A stretch of 34,824 nucleotides of DNA from Azovibrio restrictus (GCA_029255605.1 JANLJF010000084.1:1-34824), one strand, 5' to 3'; shown: positions 23,404 through 32,337, counted from the stretch's first letter. Translations and numbers: made by a program. Notes: generated by a model not told the origin, from the sequence alone.

Positions 23404-23411
23404 TATCTTTG
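23404..23411 (+). promoter_or_regulatory. -7 promoter element before the efflux gene cluster
   Basis: Perfect TAnnTTTG match, TATCTTTG, 27 bp before the ATG at 23438. No Crp/Fnr box lies at the expected position, so this promoter appears to be outside the shared regulon. Confidence 0.55.
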
Positions 23412-23437
23412 CTGCGCAAAAAGATGACATAGAGATA

Positions 23438-23830
23438 ATGCGACCGTTTTTACATACAAGGATGCTATCAGCAAGGCTTATCGGCTTCCTTGTGTTAATT
23501 GCTGCATTTATTTCCATATCATTTGGAAATGTTTACTCACAATTCCCCGGTCAGGCATCTGGCCAAAATACCTTAAGGTACCTGGAACATGTTTCTGACA
23601 ATGCGTATGCCATTGCAGATGCTCCGTCGGACCATTCGGATGTTCATGCCCGAAGGCATTCAAAGGTTAAGGTTAAATATCTCGCAAAAAAGATCAATGC
23701 AGTTCAAGTGACGGAGTACAACTCCTATCAATGGGCTTCATTAAATGACAGAATTACCCTATTGAACGCTTTGGCGGATGTAACTAAACCCGCCTACTAT
23801 TTATTCCTCTTCAGGTATACCTTATTTTGA
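23438..23830 (+). CDS. Hypothetical secreted protein upstream of the RND pump
   Basis: 130 residues. An N-terminal hydrophobic stretch (about 12-34) ends in a signal-peptidase-like site near VYSQ. The remaining 95 residues contain a basic run (HARRHSKVKVKYLAKK) and no recognised domain. It has its own -7 element and lies 77 bp upstream of the adaptor gene on the same strand, so it is probably the first gene of the efflux transcript. Role unknown. Confidence 0.55.
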   Translation: MRPFLHTRMLSARLIGFLVLIAAFISISFGNVYSQFPGQASGQNTLRYLEHVSDNAYAIADAPSDHSDVHARRHSKVKVKYLAKKINAVQVTEYNSYQWASLNDRITLLNALADVTKPAYYLFLFRYTLF

Positions 23831-23907
23831 TTAGCAGGCTTCCCCTCTGATGTCTTTGTTCCAAATGTGAACAATTTGCTAACAAATAAAATTAAAACGC
23901 AACGATC

Positions 23908-25038
23908 ATGCGTAAAGGTGCTTTTTGGAGCATTCCACTGGTTGGAGTGCTGGCTATTTCATGCAATACAAAAACGAATTCCAACTCCTCAGAAGAAGGA
24001 AAAAGGATACCGGTAACTACGATTATTGAAAAAGATATATCTCTGGACAGAGTCTATGTAGCAGATATACAAGCTATTCAAAATGTAGAATTAAGAAGCA
24101 GGCTATCCGGATTTCTGGAGAAGATTCATGTAGATGAAGGTATGTTTGTGAAGAAAGGACAGCTCTTGTTCACTATAAGTGACGAAGAGTACAAAGCCGA
24201 GGTGAGCAAAGCCAAAGCAAGCCTAAACAGCATTATTGCAGATGCTAAAACAGTGGAACTGGAACTTGAACGTGTAAAAATGCTCGTAAACAAGAAAATA
24301 CTTTCCCCAACCGAATTGGACGTAGCAAAAGCCAAATTCAGTGCAGGGAACGCAAGAATAGAGGAAGCCAGGGCAGCACTAGACCATGCCAAAGCGAAAC
24401 TCTCATATACCCACATATATGCACCTTATGACGGCATTATAGACAGGATACCGTTAAAGGCAGGTAGTTTATTAGAAGAAGGCACACTGATAACCAGTGT
24501 TTCCGATATTAATTCTGTGTTTGCATACTTCAACATTTCTGAAAATGAATATTTGGAATATCTGCGCACACAGCAAAAAACAAAAGATACTGCAGATGAA
24601 ATTGTACATCTTATTCTCTCTGATGGGAAAGAGTACCAATTTTCAGGAAAGATCGAAACTGTGGTCAGCGAATTTCAGGAAAATACCGGTTCTATAGCTT
24701 TTCGGGCCCGTTTCCCCAATCCCGGGCATCTATTAAAACATGGAGCAACCGGAAAGATAAAACTTACCCGTGATGTGGAAGATGCATTGGTGCTTCCGCA
24801 AAAAGCTGCCTTCGAGATACAGGATAAGAACTATGTATTCGTTGTTGATAAAGCGAACAAGATCAGCATGCGCAATTTCAAACCCAAGGCCAGGCTGAAC
24901 GAGTTCTATATAGTTGAATCGGGCTTGAAGGAAGGGGAAACGATTGTTTATGAAGGTATACAAAACATCAAGGATGGCATGGTGGTATCTCCCGCCTTGG
25001 TGAGCCTTGACAGTTTAATTAAAAAGAACATACTCTAA
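23908..25038 (+). CDS. RND efflux periplasmic adaptor (membrane fusion protein)
   Basis: 376 residues. Lipoprotein-type signal ending LAISC (Cys19). HlyD/AcrA-like architecture: the biotinyl-lipoyl half motif RLSGFLEKIHVDEGMFVKKGQLLF (about 65-88), a coiled-coil hairpin (about 93-160), the second lipoyl half IYAPYDGIIDRIPLKAGSL, then beta-barrel and membrane-proximal domains ending LKEGETIVYEGIQNIKDGM. It bridges the inner-membrane pump and the outer-membrane channel, both encoded just downstream. It starts 26 bp before the pump gene. Confidence 0.93.
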   Translation: MRKGAFWSIPLVGVLAISCNTKTNSNSSEEGKRIPVTTIIEKDISLDRVYVADIQAIQNVELRSRLSGFLEKIHVDEGMFVKKGQLLFTISDEEYKAEVSKAKASLNSIIADAKTVELELERVKMLVNKKILSPTELDVAKAKFSAGNARIEEARAALDHAKAKLSYTHIYAPYDGIIDRIPLKAGSLLEEGTLITSVSDINSVFAYFNISENEYLEYLRTQQKTKDTADEIVHLILSDGKEYQFSGKIETVVSEFQENTGSIAFRARFPNPGHLLKHGATGKIKLTRDVEDALVLPQKAAFEIQDKNYVFVVDKANKISMRNFKPKARLNEFYIVESGLKEGETIVYEGIQNIKDGMVVSPALVSLDSLIKKNIL

Positions 25039-25063
25039 CCGAGCATATACAATCTTCCTTAAC

Positions 25064-28000
25064 ATGTTTGCAACCTTTATTAAAAGGCCGGTACTTTCAC
25101 TGGTCATTTCGTTAGTTATTGTCCTATTGGGTGTCCTGGCTTTATTCAAACTTCCGGTTACCCAGTTTCCAGATATTGTACCGCCGTCAGTTATCGTAAC
25201 GGCAAACTACACCGGTGCGAATGCTGAAGTATGTACAAAGGCTGTGGCCACACCTTTGGAGCGTGCCATTAACGGGGTACCGGGCATGACCTACATGTCA
25301 ACTGTTACCAGTAATAATGGGATGACGATCATTCAGGTTTATTTCAAAGTAGGAACTGATCCGGACATCGCAGCGGTAAACGTTCAGAACCGTGTAACTA
25401 CAGTTTTGGACGAGCTGCCCGAAGAGGTCATTAAAGCAGGTGTTACAACAGAGAAAGAGGTGAACAGTATGCTCATGTATCTCAATGTATTGAGTACTGA
25501 CACTACTGCCGATGAAATGTTCATTTACAATTTTGCGGACATTAATGTTCTGAAAGAACTAAAAAGGATTGACGGAGTAGGTTTTGTAGAGATCATGGGC
25601 GCACGCGATTATTCTATGCGCGTATGGCTGAAGCCAGACAGAATGCATGCCTATAATATTTCTACAGAAGAAGTAATAAACGGTATCCGGGCGCAGAATG
25701 TAGAAGCAGCGCCTGGAAAAACGGGCGAAAGCTCCGGGAAAATGAATCAGCCGCTTCAGTATGTATTGCGGTACACAGGGAAATACACCAAGCCTGAACA
25801 ATATTCAGATATTGTGTTGCGTGCAGAAAACGATGGTTCTGTGTTGCGATTGAAAGACATTGCCGACGTAGAATTTGCGTCGCTGGATTATGACATGACC
25901 TCGATGACGGATGGCCGCCCTTCTGCATCTATCATGATAAAGCAACGCCCGGGGTCCAACGCGAAAGCGGTAATAGAAGACATAAAAACACGCATGGCTG
26001 AGCTGAAAGAATCATCTTTTCCGCCAGGCATGACATACAATATTAGTTACGACGTTTCGCGTTTTCTTGATGCGTCTATCAGTGAAGTACTGGTAACCCT
26101 CGTAGAGGCTTTTATATTGGTATTCATTGTCGTCTTCTTGTTCCTTCAGGATTTCCGGTCTACACTTATTCCTGCACTGGCAGTGCCCGTAGCGCTAATA
26201 GGTACACTTTTTTTTATGCAGATGCTGGGGTTCTCCATTAACCTGCTCACTCTTTTTGCGCTGGTATTAGCCATAGGCATTGTTGTAGACAACGCGATTG
26301 TAGTGGTAGAGGCCGTGCATACGAAAATGACAGAAGAACATATGCCACCGTTGGAGGCTACCCTCGCAGCCATGAAAGACATCAGTGGCGCTATTATAGC
26401 CATTACACTCGTAATGTCTGCTGTGTTCGTGCCGGTGGCCTTTATGGAAGGCCCGGTGGGTGTATTTTACAGGCAATTTTCACTAACCCTTGCCATAGCG
26501 ATTGTTATCTCCGGCATTAATGCCGTGACGCTAACCCCGGCATTGTGTGCACTCATGTTGCGCCATCATACTCCCGCTAAAGCATCCAAAGGCTGGTTAA
26601 ATAAGTTCTTCGCAAAGTTCAATAACGGATACGACAAACTATCTAATGGCTATACAGGCTTCCTAAAGAAAATAGCCGGACGCAGGGCAATAACGTTTGG
26701 GATGCTCATCCTGTTCTTCTTTGCTACATGGGGTTTCAGTGCCATACTTCCTTCCGGCTTTATACCCACGGAAGACCAGGGGATGATCTATGTGAATGTA
26801 ACTACGCCACCGGGCGCCACACTGGAGCGCACCGAAGAGGTATTGAATGAAATACAAAAAGCTACAAAAGGAATGGATGCGGTGGAGTCTGTTTCTACAC
26901 TCGCGGGGTTCAGTTTGATGAGCGATGTAGCAGGCGCATCTTACGGAATGGGGATGATAAACCTGAAACCGTGGGATGAACGCAAGGAATCGCTAGAGGA
27001 AATTATCCGGGAGCTCAATAAACGGGCCGAAAAAGTAACAGATGCCAGTATCCAGTTCTTTCCGCCACCAACTGTTCCCGGCTTTGGTAATGCCAGTGGA
27101 TTTGAATTGAGGCTTCTTGACAAATCCGGCGCGGATGATTTGCAGAAAACCGCTGATGTTACGAAGAATTTTGTTACTGCACTCAATGCATCACAAGCGG
27201 TTACCAATGTATTTACCGGTTTTGATCCAAACTTTCCTCAATACCTGATACATGTAGACCAGGAAATGGCTGCTAAAAAAGGAATAACCATAGACAATGC
27301 CCTTGCCACACTTCAAACCTTATTAGGGAGTTACTACACTACCAATTTTATCCGGTTCGGACAGATGTATAAGGTGATGCTGCAGGCCGGGCCACAGTAC
27401 AGAAGCAAGCCTGAAGATGTGCTAAACCTTTATGTAAAGAACGACAAAGGCGAGATGGTACCCTATTCCACGTTTATACGTATGGAGCGTGTATATGGTC
27501 CCGAACAACTGACGCGATACAATATGTATACTTCAGCCATGATAAACGGAGAAGCTGCGAACGGATATAGTAGTGGTGACGCCATAGCTGAAGTTGAGCG
27601 TATAGCGAAGGCAGAATTGCCAAGAGGTTACGATATAGAATGGTCAGGTATGACCCGCGAGCAAATACTTTCAGGTAATCAGGCAATATTCATTTTTATT
27701 ATTTGTTTGATGTTTGTTTACCTGTTGTTGGCTGCGCAATACGAGAGTTTTTTATTACCCCTGCCAGTAATCCTTTCCCTGCCCACGGGCATATTTGGTT
27801 CCTTCTTATTTCTAAAGCTGGCAGGCCTGGAAAATAATATTTATGCACAAGTAGCATTGGTAATGCTTATCGGATTGCTAGGAAAAAATGCCATACTGAT
27901 AGTAGAGTTTGCAATACAGAGAAGAAAGGAAGGTGCCGGTATTCTTAAGTCTGCCATCGATGGTGCTGTGTCCAGGCTTCGGCCCATCTTAATGACCTCT

Positions 28001-28258
28001 TTTGCCTTTATAGCCGGTTTGATACCGTTGTGTATTGCAACAGGTGCGGGTGCTATGGGAAACAGGTCGATAGGCACTGCAGCAGCCGGTGGAATGCTGA
28101 CAGGAACGATATTCGGCGTCATAATAGTTCCCGGGTTATACGTTCTGTTTGCAAGCATAGGACGCGGTAAACGCAAAAGACAACTTGTACTGAAAAGAAT
28201 GCAGATAGACATGAAAATACCTCACAAGGCTATATCTGAAACCAATAATCTCAACTAA
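25064..28258 (+). CDS. RND efflux pump permease (AcrB/HAE1 family)
   Basis: 1064 residues, the usual AcrB length, with 12 membrane helices and two large periplasmic loops. Visible marks are FIKRPVLSLVISLVIVLLG at the start, GFIPTEDQGMIYVNV (about 565-579), GKNAILIVEFA with the proton-relay Lys, and RLRPILMTSFAF with the conserved Arg. In helix 4 the pair of relay aspartates (Asp407/Asp408 in AcrB) reads Asp409-Asn410 in VVDNAIVVVEA, so the second acid is an amide. It exports hydrophobic compounds by proton antiport. In an operon with adaptor, zf-TFIIB protein and outer-membrane factor. Confidence 0.95.
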   Translation: MFATFIKRPVLSLVISLVIVLLGVLALFKLPVTQFPDIVPPSVIVTANYTGANAEVCTKAVATPLERAINGVPGMTYMSTVTSNNGMTIIQVYFKVGTDPDIAAVNVQNRVTTVLDELPEEVIKAGVTTEKEVNSMLMYLNVLSTDTTADEMFIYNFADINVLKELKRIDGVGFVEIMGARDYSMRVWLKPDRMHAYNISTEEVINGIRAQNVEAAPGKTGESSGKMNQPLQYVLRYTGKYTKPEQYSDIVLRAENDGSVLRLKDIADVEFASLDYDMTSMTDGRPSASIMIKQRPGSNAKAVIEDIKTRMAELKESSFPPGMTYNISYDVSRFLDASISEVLVTLVEAFILVFIVVFLFLQDFRSTLIPALAVPVALIGTLFFMQMLGFSINLLTLFALVLAIGIVVDNAIVVVEAVHTKMTEEHMPPLEATLAAMKDISGAIIAITLVMSAVFVPVAFMEGPVGVFYRQFSLTLAIAIVISGINAVTLTPALCALMLRHHTPAKASKGWLNKFFAKFNNGYDKLSNGYTGFLKKIAGRRAITFGMLILFFFATWGFSAILPSGFIPTEDQGMIYVNVTTPPGATLERTEEVLNEIQKATKGMDAVESVSTLAGFSLMSDVAGASYGMGMINLKPWDERKESLEEIIRELNKRAEKVTDASIQFFPPPTVPGFGNASGFELRLLDKSGADDLQKTADVTKNFVTALNASQAVTNVFTGFDPNFPQYLIHVDQEMAAKKGITIDNALATLQTLLGSYYTTNFIRFGQMYKVMLQAGPQYRSKPEDVLNLYVKNDKGEMVPYSTFIRMERVYGPEQLTRYNMYTSAMINGEAANGYSSGDAIAEVERIAKAELPRGYDIEWSGMTREQILSGNQAIFIFIICLMFVYLLLAAQYESFLLPLPVILSLPTGIFGSFLFLKLAGLENNIYAQVALVMLIGLLGKNAILIVEFAIQRRKEGAGILKSAIDGAVSRLRPILMTSFAFIAGLIPLCIATGAGAMGNRSIGTAAAGGMLTGTIFGVIIVPGLYVLFASIGRGKRKRQLVLKRMQIDMKIPHKAISETNNLN

Positions 28259-28267
28259 AGTAAACAT

Positions 28268-28513
28268 ATGAAATGTCCGCACTGTAATGAGACGTTACTC
28301 ATGTCTGAAAGGCATAATATACAAATAGACTATTGCCCCGCATGCCGTGGCATATGGCTTGATAAAGGCGAGCTTGATAAAATGCTTGAATACGCTGCGG
28401 CGAAAACAGAACCAACCAGGAATTATCAGAGCGGGATGCATGATGCCACCGGAAAACACAACAAACCATACAAAAAGAAATCCTTCCTGGGAGATCTATT
28501 CGATTTTGACTAA
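28268..28513 (+). CDS. zf-TFIIB domain-containing protein
   Basis: 81 residues. The N-terminal zinc ribbon has CPHC (3-6) and CPAC (23-26) followed by RGIWLDKGELDKML, the zf-TFIIB family signature. The C-terminal half is basic and probably disordered, ending in KKSFLGDLFDFD. Function unknown. It lies 9 bp after the pump and 16 bp before the outer-membrane factor, so it is an integral part of the efflux operon, an unusual place for this family. Confidence 0.88.
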   Translation: MKCPHCNETLLMSERHNIQIDYCPACRGIWLDKGELDKMLEYAAAKTEPTRNYQSGMHDATGKHNKPYKKKSFLGDLFDFD

Positions 28514-28529
28514 GCAAAAAATATTCGAA

Positions 28530-29972
28530 ATGCCATTTAACAAGCAAACACGGTTTCTGGTAATACTTCCAATTGTATTATGGGTAGCGAGTTGTAAAAC
28601 GCCCCACACTATATCCGCTCCTTCCACAGCAGCATTACCTTCTGCTTTTATTAGCAAGACGGCAGCAGAGCCCGACAATATGGTGAGCCGTTCCAAAATA
28701 TTTGTGGACCCTTTCCTGGTACAACTGATAGATGTAGCTGTAAAACAGAACCCTGATGTATCTATCGCTATGCAACGTATAGAAACGGCGCGGTCATTTT
28801 TCAGGATTCGCAAAGGAGCCATGCTGCCTTCGGTAGAAGCCACGGCGAATGCTTCTATGCAGAAGTATGGAGACTACACCATGGAAGGTGTTGGAAACTT
28901 CGACACCAACTTATCCGGCAATGTCAGTGAAGACCAAAAAGTATCTCTCCCCATGGTGCCGTATTACTTTCTTGGCTTGAGGAGCAGCTGGGAAATAGAC
29001 CTATGGGGAAAGCTCAAGAATCAAAAAAAGGCAGCGTATATGCGATTGTTGGGAACAGAGCAGGCGCGTAACCTGGTAATAACAACACTGGTAGCAGAGG
29101 TTTCATTCAGATACTTTGAATTACTGGCATTGGATGAAGAAGTGGCTATATTGAAAAGGAACATTGCACTGCAGGACAGCGTGGTAAATATAGCAGAAGT
29201 GCAGAAGGAAGCCGGAAGAACAACTGCTTTGGCTATACAACAATTTCAGGCACAATTGCTAAGAACAAAAAGCCTTCTGGCAGCAACGGAACAGAGTATT
29301 AAAAAAACTGAAAATGAACTGAACTATCTGTCAGGCAGATTTCCGCAAGCCGTACCCAGGAATTCAAATTTTCTACAACAAAAGCTACCGGAACAGATAG
29401 CAGTAGGACTTCCGCAGGATGTTTTAAACAGGCGACCCGATGTATTGCAGGCAGAGGCCGAGCTTAAAGCAACGAAAGCTGATGTGGGCGCAGCAAAAGC
29501 CGCATTACTGCCAGCGTTGACACTATCGCCTTTTTTAGGCTACAGCTCATTTAACAGTAGATTACTCCTTAACCCCGCATCTATAGCTTATGGAATAATT
29601 GGCGGTGCGACTGCACCATTAGTTAATAGAAGTGCTTTAAAAGGTAGCCTTAATAGGGCGCAAGCTGAGCAGCTTGAAGCCCATCACAATTATAACAAGG
29701 TTGTATTAAACGCATTTCAGGAAATACAGACGACACTCAGCAATATGGATAACCTGCGCCATATTTACGATTTGAACCAACAAGAGGTGCAAGTACTTTC
29801 AGATGCCATTTCAACTTCTAATGATCTGTTCAAAGTTGGTTATGCAAATTATTTGGAGGTGATAACAGCACAACGCAATGTACTGGAAGCGGAAATCAAC
29901 CAAGTGGAAACAAAGAAAAAACTCTTTATGTCTTTAATAACAGTTTACCGTTCTACAGGAGGTGGCTGGTAG
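28530..29972 (+). CDS. Outer membrane efflux lipoprotein (TolC/OprM/NodT family)
   Basis: 480 residues from the ATG at 28530; the frame is open back to 28347, but that stretch overlaps the zf-TFIIB gene. Signal ends WVASC, a good lipobox with Cys at about 22. There are two OEP repeats: the first half around LLGTEQARNLVITTLVAEVSFRYFEL, the second with VGLPQDVLNRRPDVLQAEAEL followed by VGAAKAALLPALTLS. The LPQDVLNRRPDV motif is the NodT/OprM hallmark. It forms the trimeric outer-membrane channel of the RND system and is the last gene of the operon. Confidence 0.94.
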   Translation: MPFNKQTRFLVILPIVLWVASCKTPHTISAPSTAALPSAFISKTAAEPDNMVSRSKIFVDPFLVQLIDVAVKQNPDVSIAMQRIETARSFFRIRKGAMLPSVEATANASMQKYGDYTMEGVGNFDTNLSGNVSEDQKVSLPMVPYYFLGLRSSWEIDLWGKLKNQKKAAYMRLLGTEQARNLVITTLVAEVSFRYFELLALDEEVAILKRNIALQDSVVNIAEVQKEAGRTTALAIQQFQAQLLRTKSLLAATEQSIKKTENELNYLSGRFPQAVPRNSNFLQQKLPEQIAVGLPQDVLNRRPDVLQAEAELKATKADVGAAKAALLPALTLSPFLGYSSFNSRLLLNPASIAYGIIGGATAPLVNRSALKGSLNRAQAEQLEAHHNYNKVVLNAFQEIQTTLSNMDNLRHIYDLNQQEVQVLSDAISTSNDLFKVGYANYLEVITAQRNVLEAEINQVETKKKLFMSLITVYRSTGGGW

Positions 29973-30021
29973 AAGAAAGGAAACTGATCTGTATCAGAAT
30001 TTGATCATCTCAGATTACAAA

Positions 30022-30053
30022 GATGCCGATAGCAACGTTGAGACATCGGCATC
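30022..30053 (+). terminator. Possible terminator after the efflux operon
   Basis: Stem GATGCCGAT (30022-30030) and ATCGGCATC (30045-30053) with a 14-nt loop, then AATTATATTTTC. The T-run is weak, so this is a tentative terminator 50 bp past the outer-membrane factor stop. Confidence 0.45.
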
Positions 30054-30122
30054 AATTATATTTTCATTACTATAACCTGATTGATTAAAACCTACTTTAA
30101 CAAATAGAATACAAATAATTCT

Positions 30123-30130
30123 TAACTTTG
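30123..30130 (+). promoter_or_regulatory. -7 promoter element upstream of the FMN/glutamate-synthase-domain gene
   Basis: Perfect TAnnTTTG match, TAACTTTG, 7 bp before a small ORF and 227 bp before the ATG at 30358. If used, the transcript has a long leader holding the small ORF and the GC-rich hairpin. No Crp/Fnr box lies at the standard distance. Confidence 0.45.
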
Positions 30131-30137
30131 TTATATC

Positions 30138-30308
30138 ATGTTTTCAACACTTCATATATTACATTTTGCTGCCAAAAACTATGGCAAGGATTGTGATATT
30201 GTGATGCATGAAATACATCCTCATCACTTCCATTGTTTTTGTTACAAGCTATATTATCTATCCAGCTTTAAGGACTTTAATACTATAGCCCCGGACTTGC
30301 ACGCATAG
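30138..30308 (+). CDS. Possible 56-residue leader peptide or small protein, His-rich
   Basis: ATG at 30138, TAG at 30306. The peptide has eight His and three Cys, including HEIHPHHFHCFCY in its middle, and no signal peptide. It sits directly behind a perfect -7 element. Its last codons form the 5' arm of a stable hairpin whose 3' arm follows the stop codon. That arrangement would suit a leader peptide whose translation affects the hairpin, but chance cannot be excluded. There is no homology I recognise. Confidence 0.3.
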   Translation: MFSTLHILHFAAKNYGKDCDIVMHEIHPHHFHCFCYKLYYLSSFKDFNTIAPDLHA

Positions 30309-30316
30309 TTCCGGGG
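30289..30316 (+). promoter_or_regulatory. GC-rich leader hairpin before the FMN/glutamate-synthase-domain gene
   Basis: Perfect 7-bp stem CCCCGGA (30289-30295) / TCCGGGG (30310-30316) with a 14-nt loop, followed by a pyrimidine-rich stretch with TTTCCTTTTTC. It spans the stop codon of the small ORF and ends 41 bp before the ATG at 30358. It could be an attenuator or a simple terminator. Confidence 0.45.
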
Positions 30317-30357
30317 ACTACTTCGGTATTTCCTTTTTCATTTACAATATTTCAATC

Positions 30358-31932
30358 ATGTCACGAAATCTCACAAAGGTTTCGGCTAAAGGCATAATAC
30401 TTTGGACAATCTTTGTCCTAAACGTATTAGTCTTAGCCGCAGCTTTATTTACAGATAAATATTGGCTTCTTGCAGCATTGTCAATCACGATATCTACATT
30501 CTGGTTGGCCATCCATAATTCCAGGCAGCATAAGCATACCATTCTTCGTAATTTTCCGCTTGTTGGATACTTCCGGTATTTCTTTGAATCGATACGCCCT
30601 GAGATGCGACAGTATTTCGGAGAGTCGGACCTTGATGGCAGGCCGTTTAATCGAAGGCAGCGAGCCATAGTTTACCAACGGGCGAAGAACGTAAGGCAAA
30701 CTGTGCCTTTCGGTATGCAGAGCGACCCCCACATGCCGGGGCATGAATGGGTGGCACATTCAACATTCCCCGTTCAGATTCCGGATAAAAACTTGCGTGT
30801 GAAGATTGGCAACAAACAATGTAGCCAACCCTACAGAGCCAGCATTCTTAATATAGGCGCAATGAGCTATGGGGCATTAAGCAAAACTGCCATCAGCGCA
30901 TTGAATGAAGGGGCCGCGCTGGAAGGGTTTGCGCACAATACCGGCGAAGGTGGCATCAGTGACTATCACATACGTGGTGGAGATCTGATATGGCAAATTG
31001 GTACGGGATATTTTGGCTGCAGAGATGCAGAAGGAAAATTCCTTCCGGAATTATTCCATATTAACGCAACACGCCCAAGTGTGAAAATGATAGAATTAAA
31101 ACTATCGCAGGGCGCGAAGCCTGGCCATGGGGGTATATTACCGGCGGCAAAGAATACGCCGGAGATAGCGTCTATCAGAAATGTTGAGCCTAATACCACT
31201 GTATACTCCCCTCCTGCGCACTCGGCATTCTCTACTCCCACTGAGTTAATGCAGTTTCTTGGCTCTCTCAGGGAATTATCGGGAGGTAAGCCGGTGGGCT
31301 TTAAAATGTGTATTGGCGATAAACAGGAATTCATTGATATCTGCAACGCTATTGTAGTTACAGGTATTATTCCGGATTTCATTTCTGTAGATGGCTCTGA
31401 AGGCGGCACCGGAGCAGCACCCTTAGAATTTACGGACAATATGGGTATGCCCTTATATGACGCGCTATCGTTTGTAACGCAAACATTGGATGCATTTAAC
31501 CTTCGAAAAGATATTACAGTAATAGCATCGGGGCGCATCATTACTGCATTTGATATTTTAAAAGTATTAGCGTTAGGAGCAGGAGCATGTTATAGCGCCA
31601 GGGGGATGATGATGTCTTTAGGCTGCATCCAGGCGCTGAAGTGTGATAGTGGCGAATGTCCCGTTGGCATTGCAACCCAACAGCCTTCATTATATAAAGG
31701 CCTTAGTGTTACCGATAAGCGTGTTCGTGTAGCAAACTTCCACAGGAACACGCTTCACGCTGTAGTAGAAATGATGGAAGCCTGTGGATTTAAAACCTTA
31801 GACGATGTTGCACCATCAAAGTTTTTCAGAAAGATTGATACCCTGAGTACGAAAAGTTTCCAGGAAATATACTTCAGTTACAAGAACGACAAGATAAAAG
31901 ACAATTCGTTAAGAGCATCCAGTTTAAACTAA
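30358..31932 (+). CDS. FMN-binding glutamate synthase family protein, membrane-anchored
   Basis: 524 residues. Two N-terminal hydrophobic helices (about 11-28 and 32-49) precede a GltB central/FMN domain. Family marks are NIGAMSYGALS, NTGEGGIS, LSQGAKPGHGG, SVDGSEGGTGAAP and ASGRI. The [3Fe-4S] cysteines are kept: Cys423, Cys429 and Cys434 in the C-x5-C-x4-C arrangement, followed by PVGIATQ as in GltB. The glutaminase domain and the GXGXG C-terminal domain of full GltB are absent. Such proteins resemble archaeal-type glutamate synthase but are often encoded alone, and the reaction is unproven. A Rnk/GreA-type gene follows after 12 bp. Confidence 0.88.
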   Translation: MSRNLTKVSAKGIILWTIFVLNVLVLAAALFTDKYWLLAALSITISTFWLAIHNSRQHKHTILRNFPLVGYFRYFFESIRPEMRQYFGESDLDGRPFNRRQRAIVYQRAKNVRQTVPFGMQSDPHMPGHEWVAHSTFPVQIPDKNLRVKIGNKQCSQPYRASILNIGAMSYGALSKTAISALNEGAALEGFAHNTGEGGISDYHIRGGDLIWQIGTGYFGCRDAEGKFLPELFHINATRPSVKMIELKLSQGAKPGHGGILPAAKNTPEIASIRNVEPNTTVYSPPAHSAFSTPTELMQFLGSLRELSGGKPVGFKMCIGDKQEFIDICNAIVVTGIIPDFISVDGSEGGTGAAPLEFTDNMGMPLYDALSFVTQTLDAFNLRKDITVIASGRIITAFDILKVLALGAGACYSARGMMMSLGCIQALKCDSGECPVGIATQQPSLYKGLSVTDKRVRVANFHRNTLHAVVEMMEACGFKTLDDVAPSKFFRKIDTLSTKSFQEIYFSYKNDKIKDNSLRASSLN

Positions 31933-31944
31933 AAAAGATAAAAT

Positions 31945-32337
31945 ATGAATACCAAAGAACTAAATCCGGTGATTCTTACAGAAGAGGATTACAAACTTCT
32001 GAAACCCTATGTAGATAAACTACCGGATAGAAACGAAGAAATGTCATTGGCGCATGAACTGAAACGGGCAGTGATCGTAACAAAAGATGCTTTCCCTAAG
32101 CACTGCATTAAGCTAAATTCCCGGGTATCGATATTGGACCTTGATACCCAGAAAGTACTGGAGTTTACAATTGTAATGCCCGAGCATGCTGACATAAAAC
32201 AAAATAAGATTTCTGTAATTACCCCAATGGGGGCAGCCCTCATTGGGTTTAGAAAATCAGAAGAAGTACGATGGAAGGTACCGGCGGGGTTAAAGCGTTT
32301 CCGTATACTTGATGTGGTGAACAATCCTGATTCTTAG
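31945..32337 (+). CDS. GreA/GreB-family protein, Rnk-like
   Basis: 130 residues. The C-terminal half carries the GreA/GreB C-terminal (FKBP-like) domain: INSRVSILDL-like strand LNSRVSILDLDTQKV, FTIVMPEHADIKQNKISVITPMGAALIG and the closing RFRILDVV. The N-terminal part is short and lacks the long coiled coil of GreA, as in Rnk, which binds RNA polymerase without cleavage activity. Twelve bp behind the FMN-binding gene, so cotranscribed. Rnk-like proteins are frequent in stress clusters. Confidence 0.85.
   Translation: MNTKELNPVILTEEDYKLLKPYVDKLPDRNEEMSLAHELKRAVIVTKDAFPKHCIKLNSRVSILDLDTQKVLEFTIVMPEHADIKQNKISVITPMGAALIGFRKSEEVRWKVPAGLKRFRILDVVNNPDS

Larger units (their letters stand above)
29973..30357. 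other. 385-bp region between efflux operon and FMN/glutamate-synthase-domain gene
   Basis: Contents in order: an isolated Crp/Fnr-like box TGAT-CTGT-ATCA (29985-29996) with no -7 element at the standard distance; a 9-bp stem hairpin (30022-30053); a perfect -7 element (30123-30130); a 56-codon ORF (30138-30308); and a GC-rich hairpin (30289-30316) just before the next gene. Confidence 0.5.

Noticed and set aside
29985-29996. Box TGAT-CTGT-ATCA as operator of the FMN/glutamate-synthase-domain gene
   Set aside because: No -7 element at 29.5 or 51.5 bp in either direction, and it is more than 360 bp from the gene; it may be chance.
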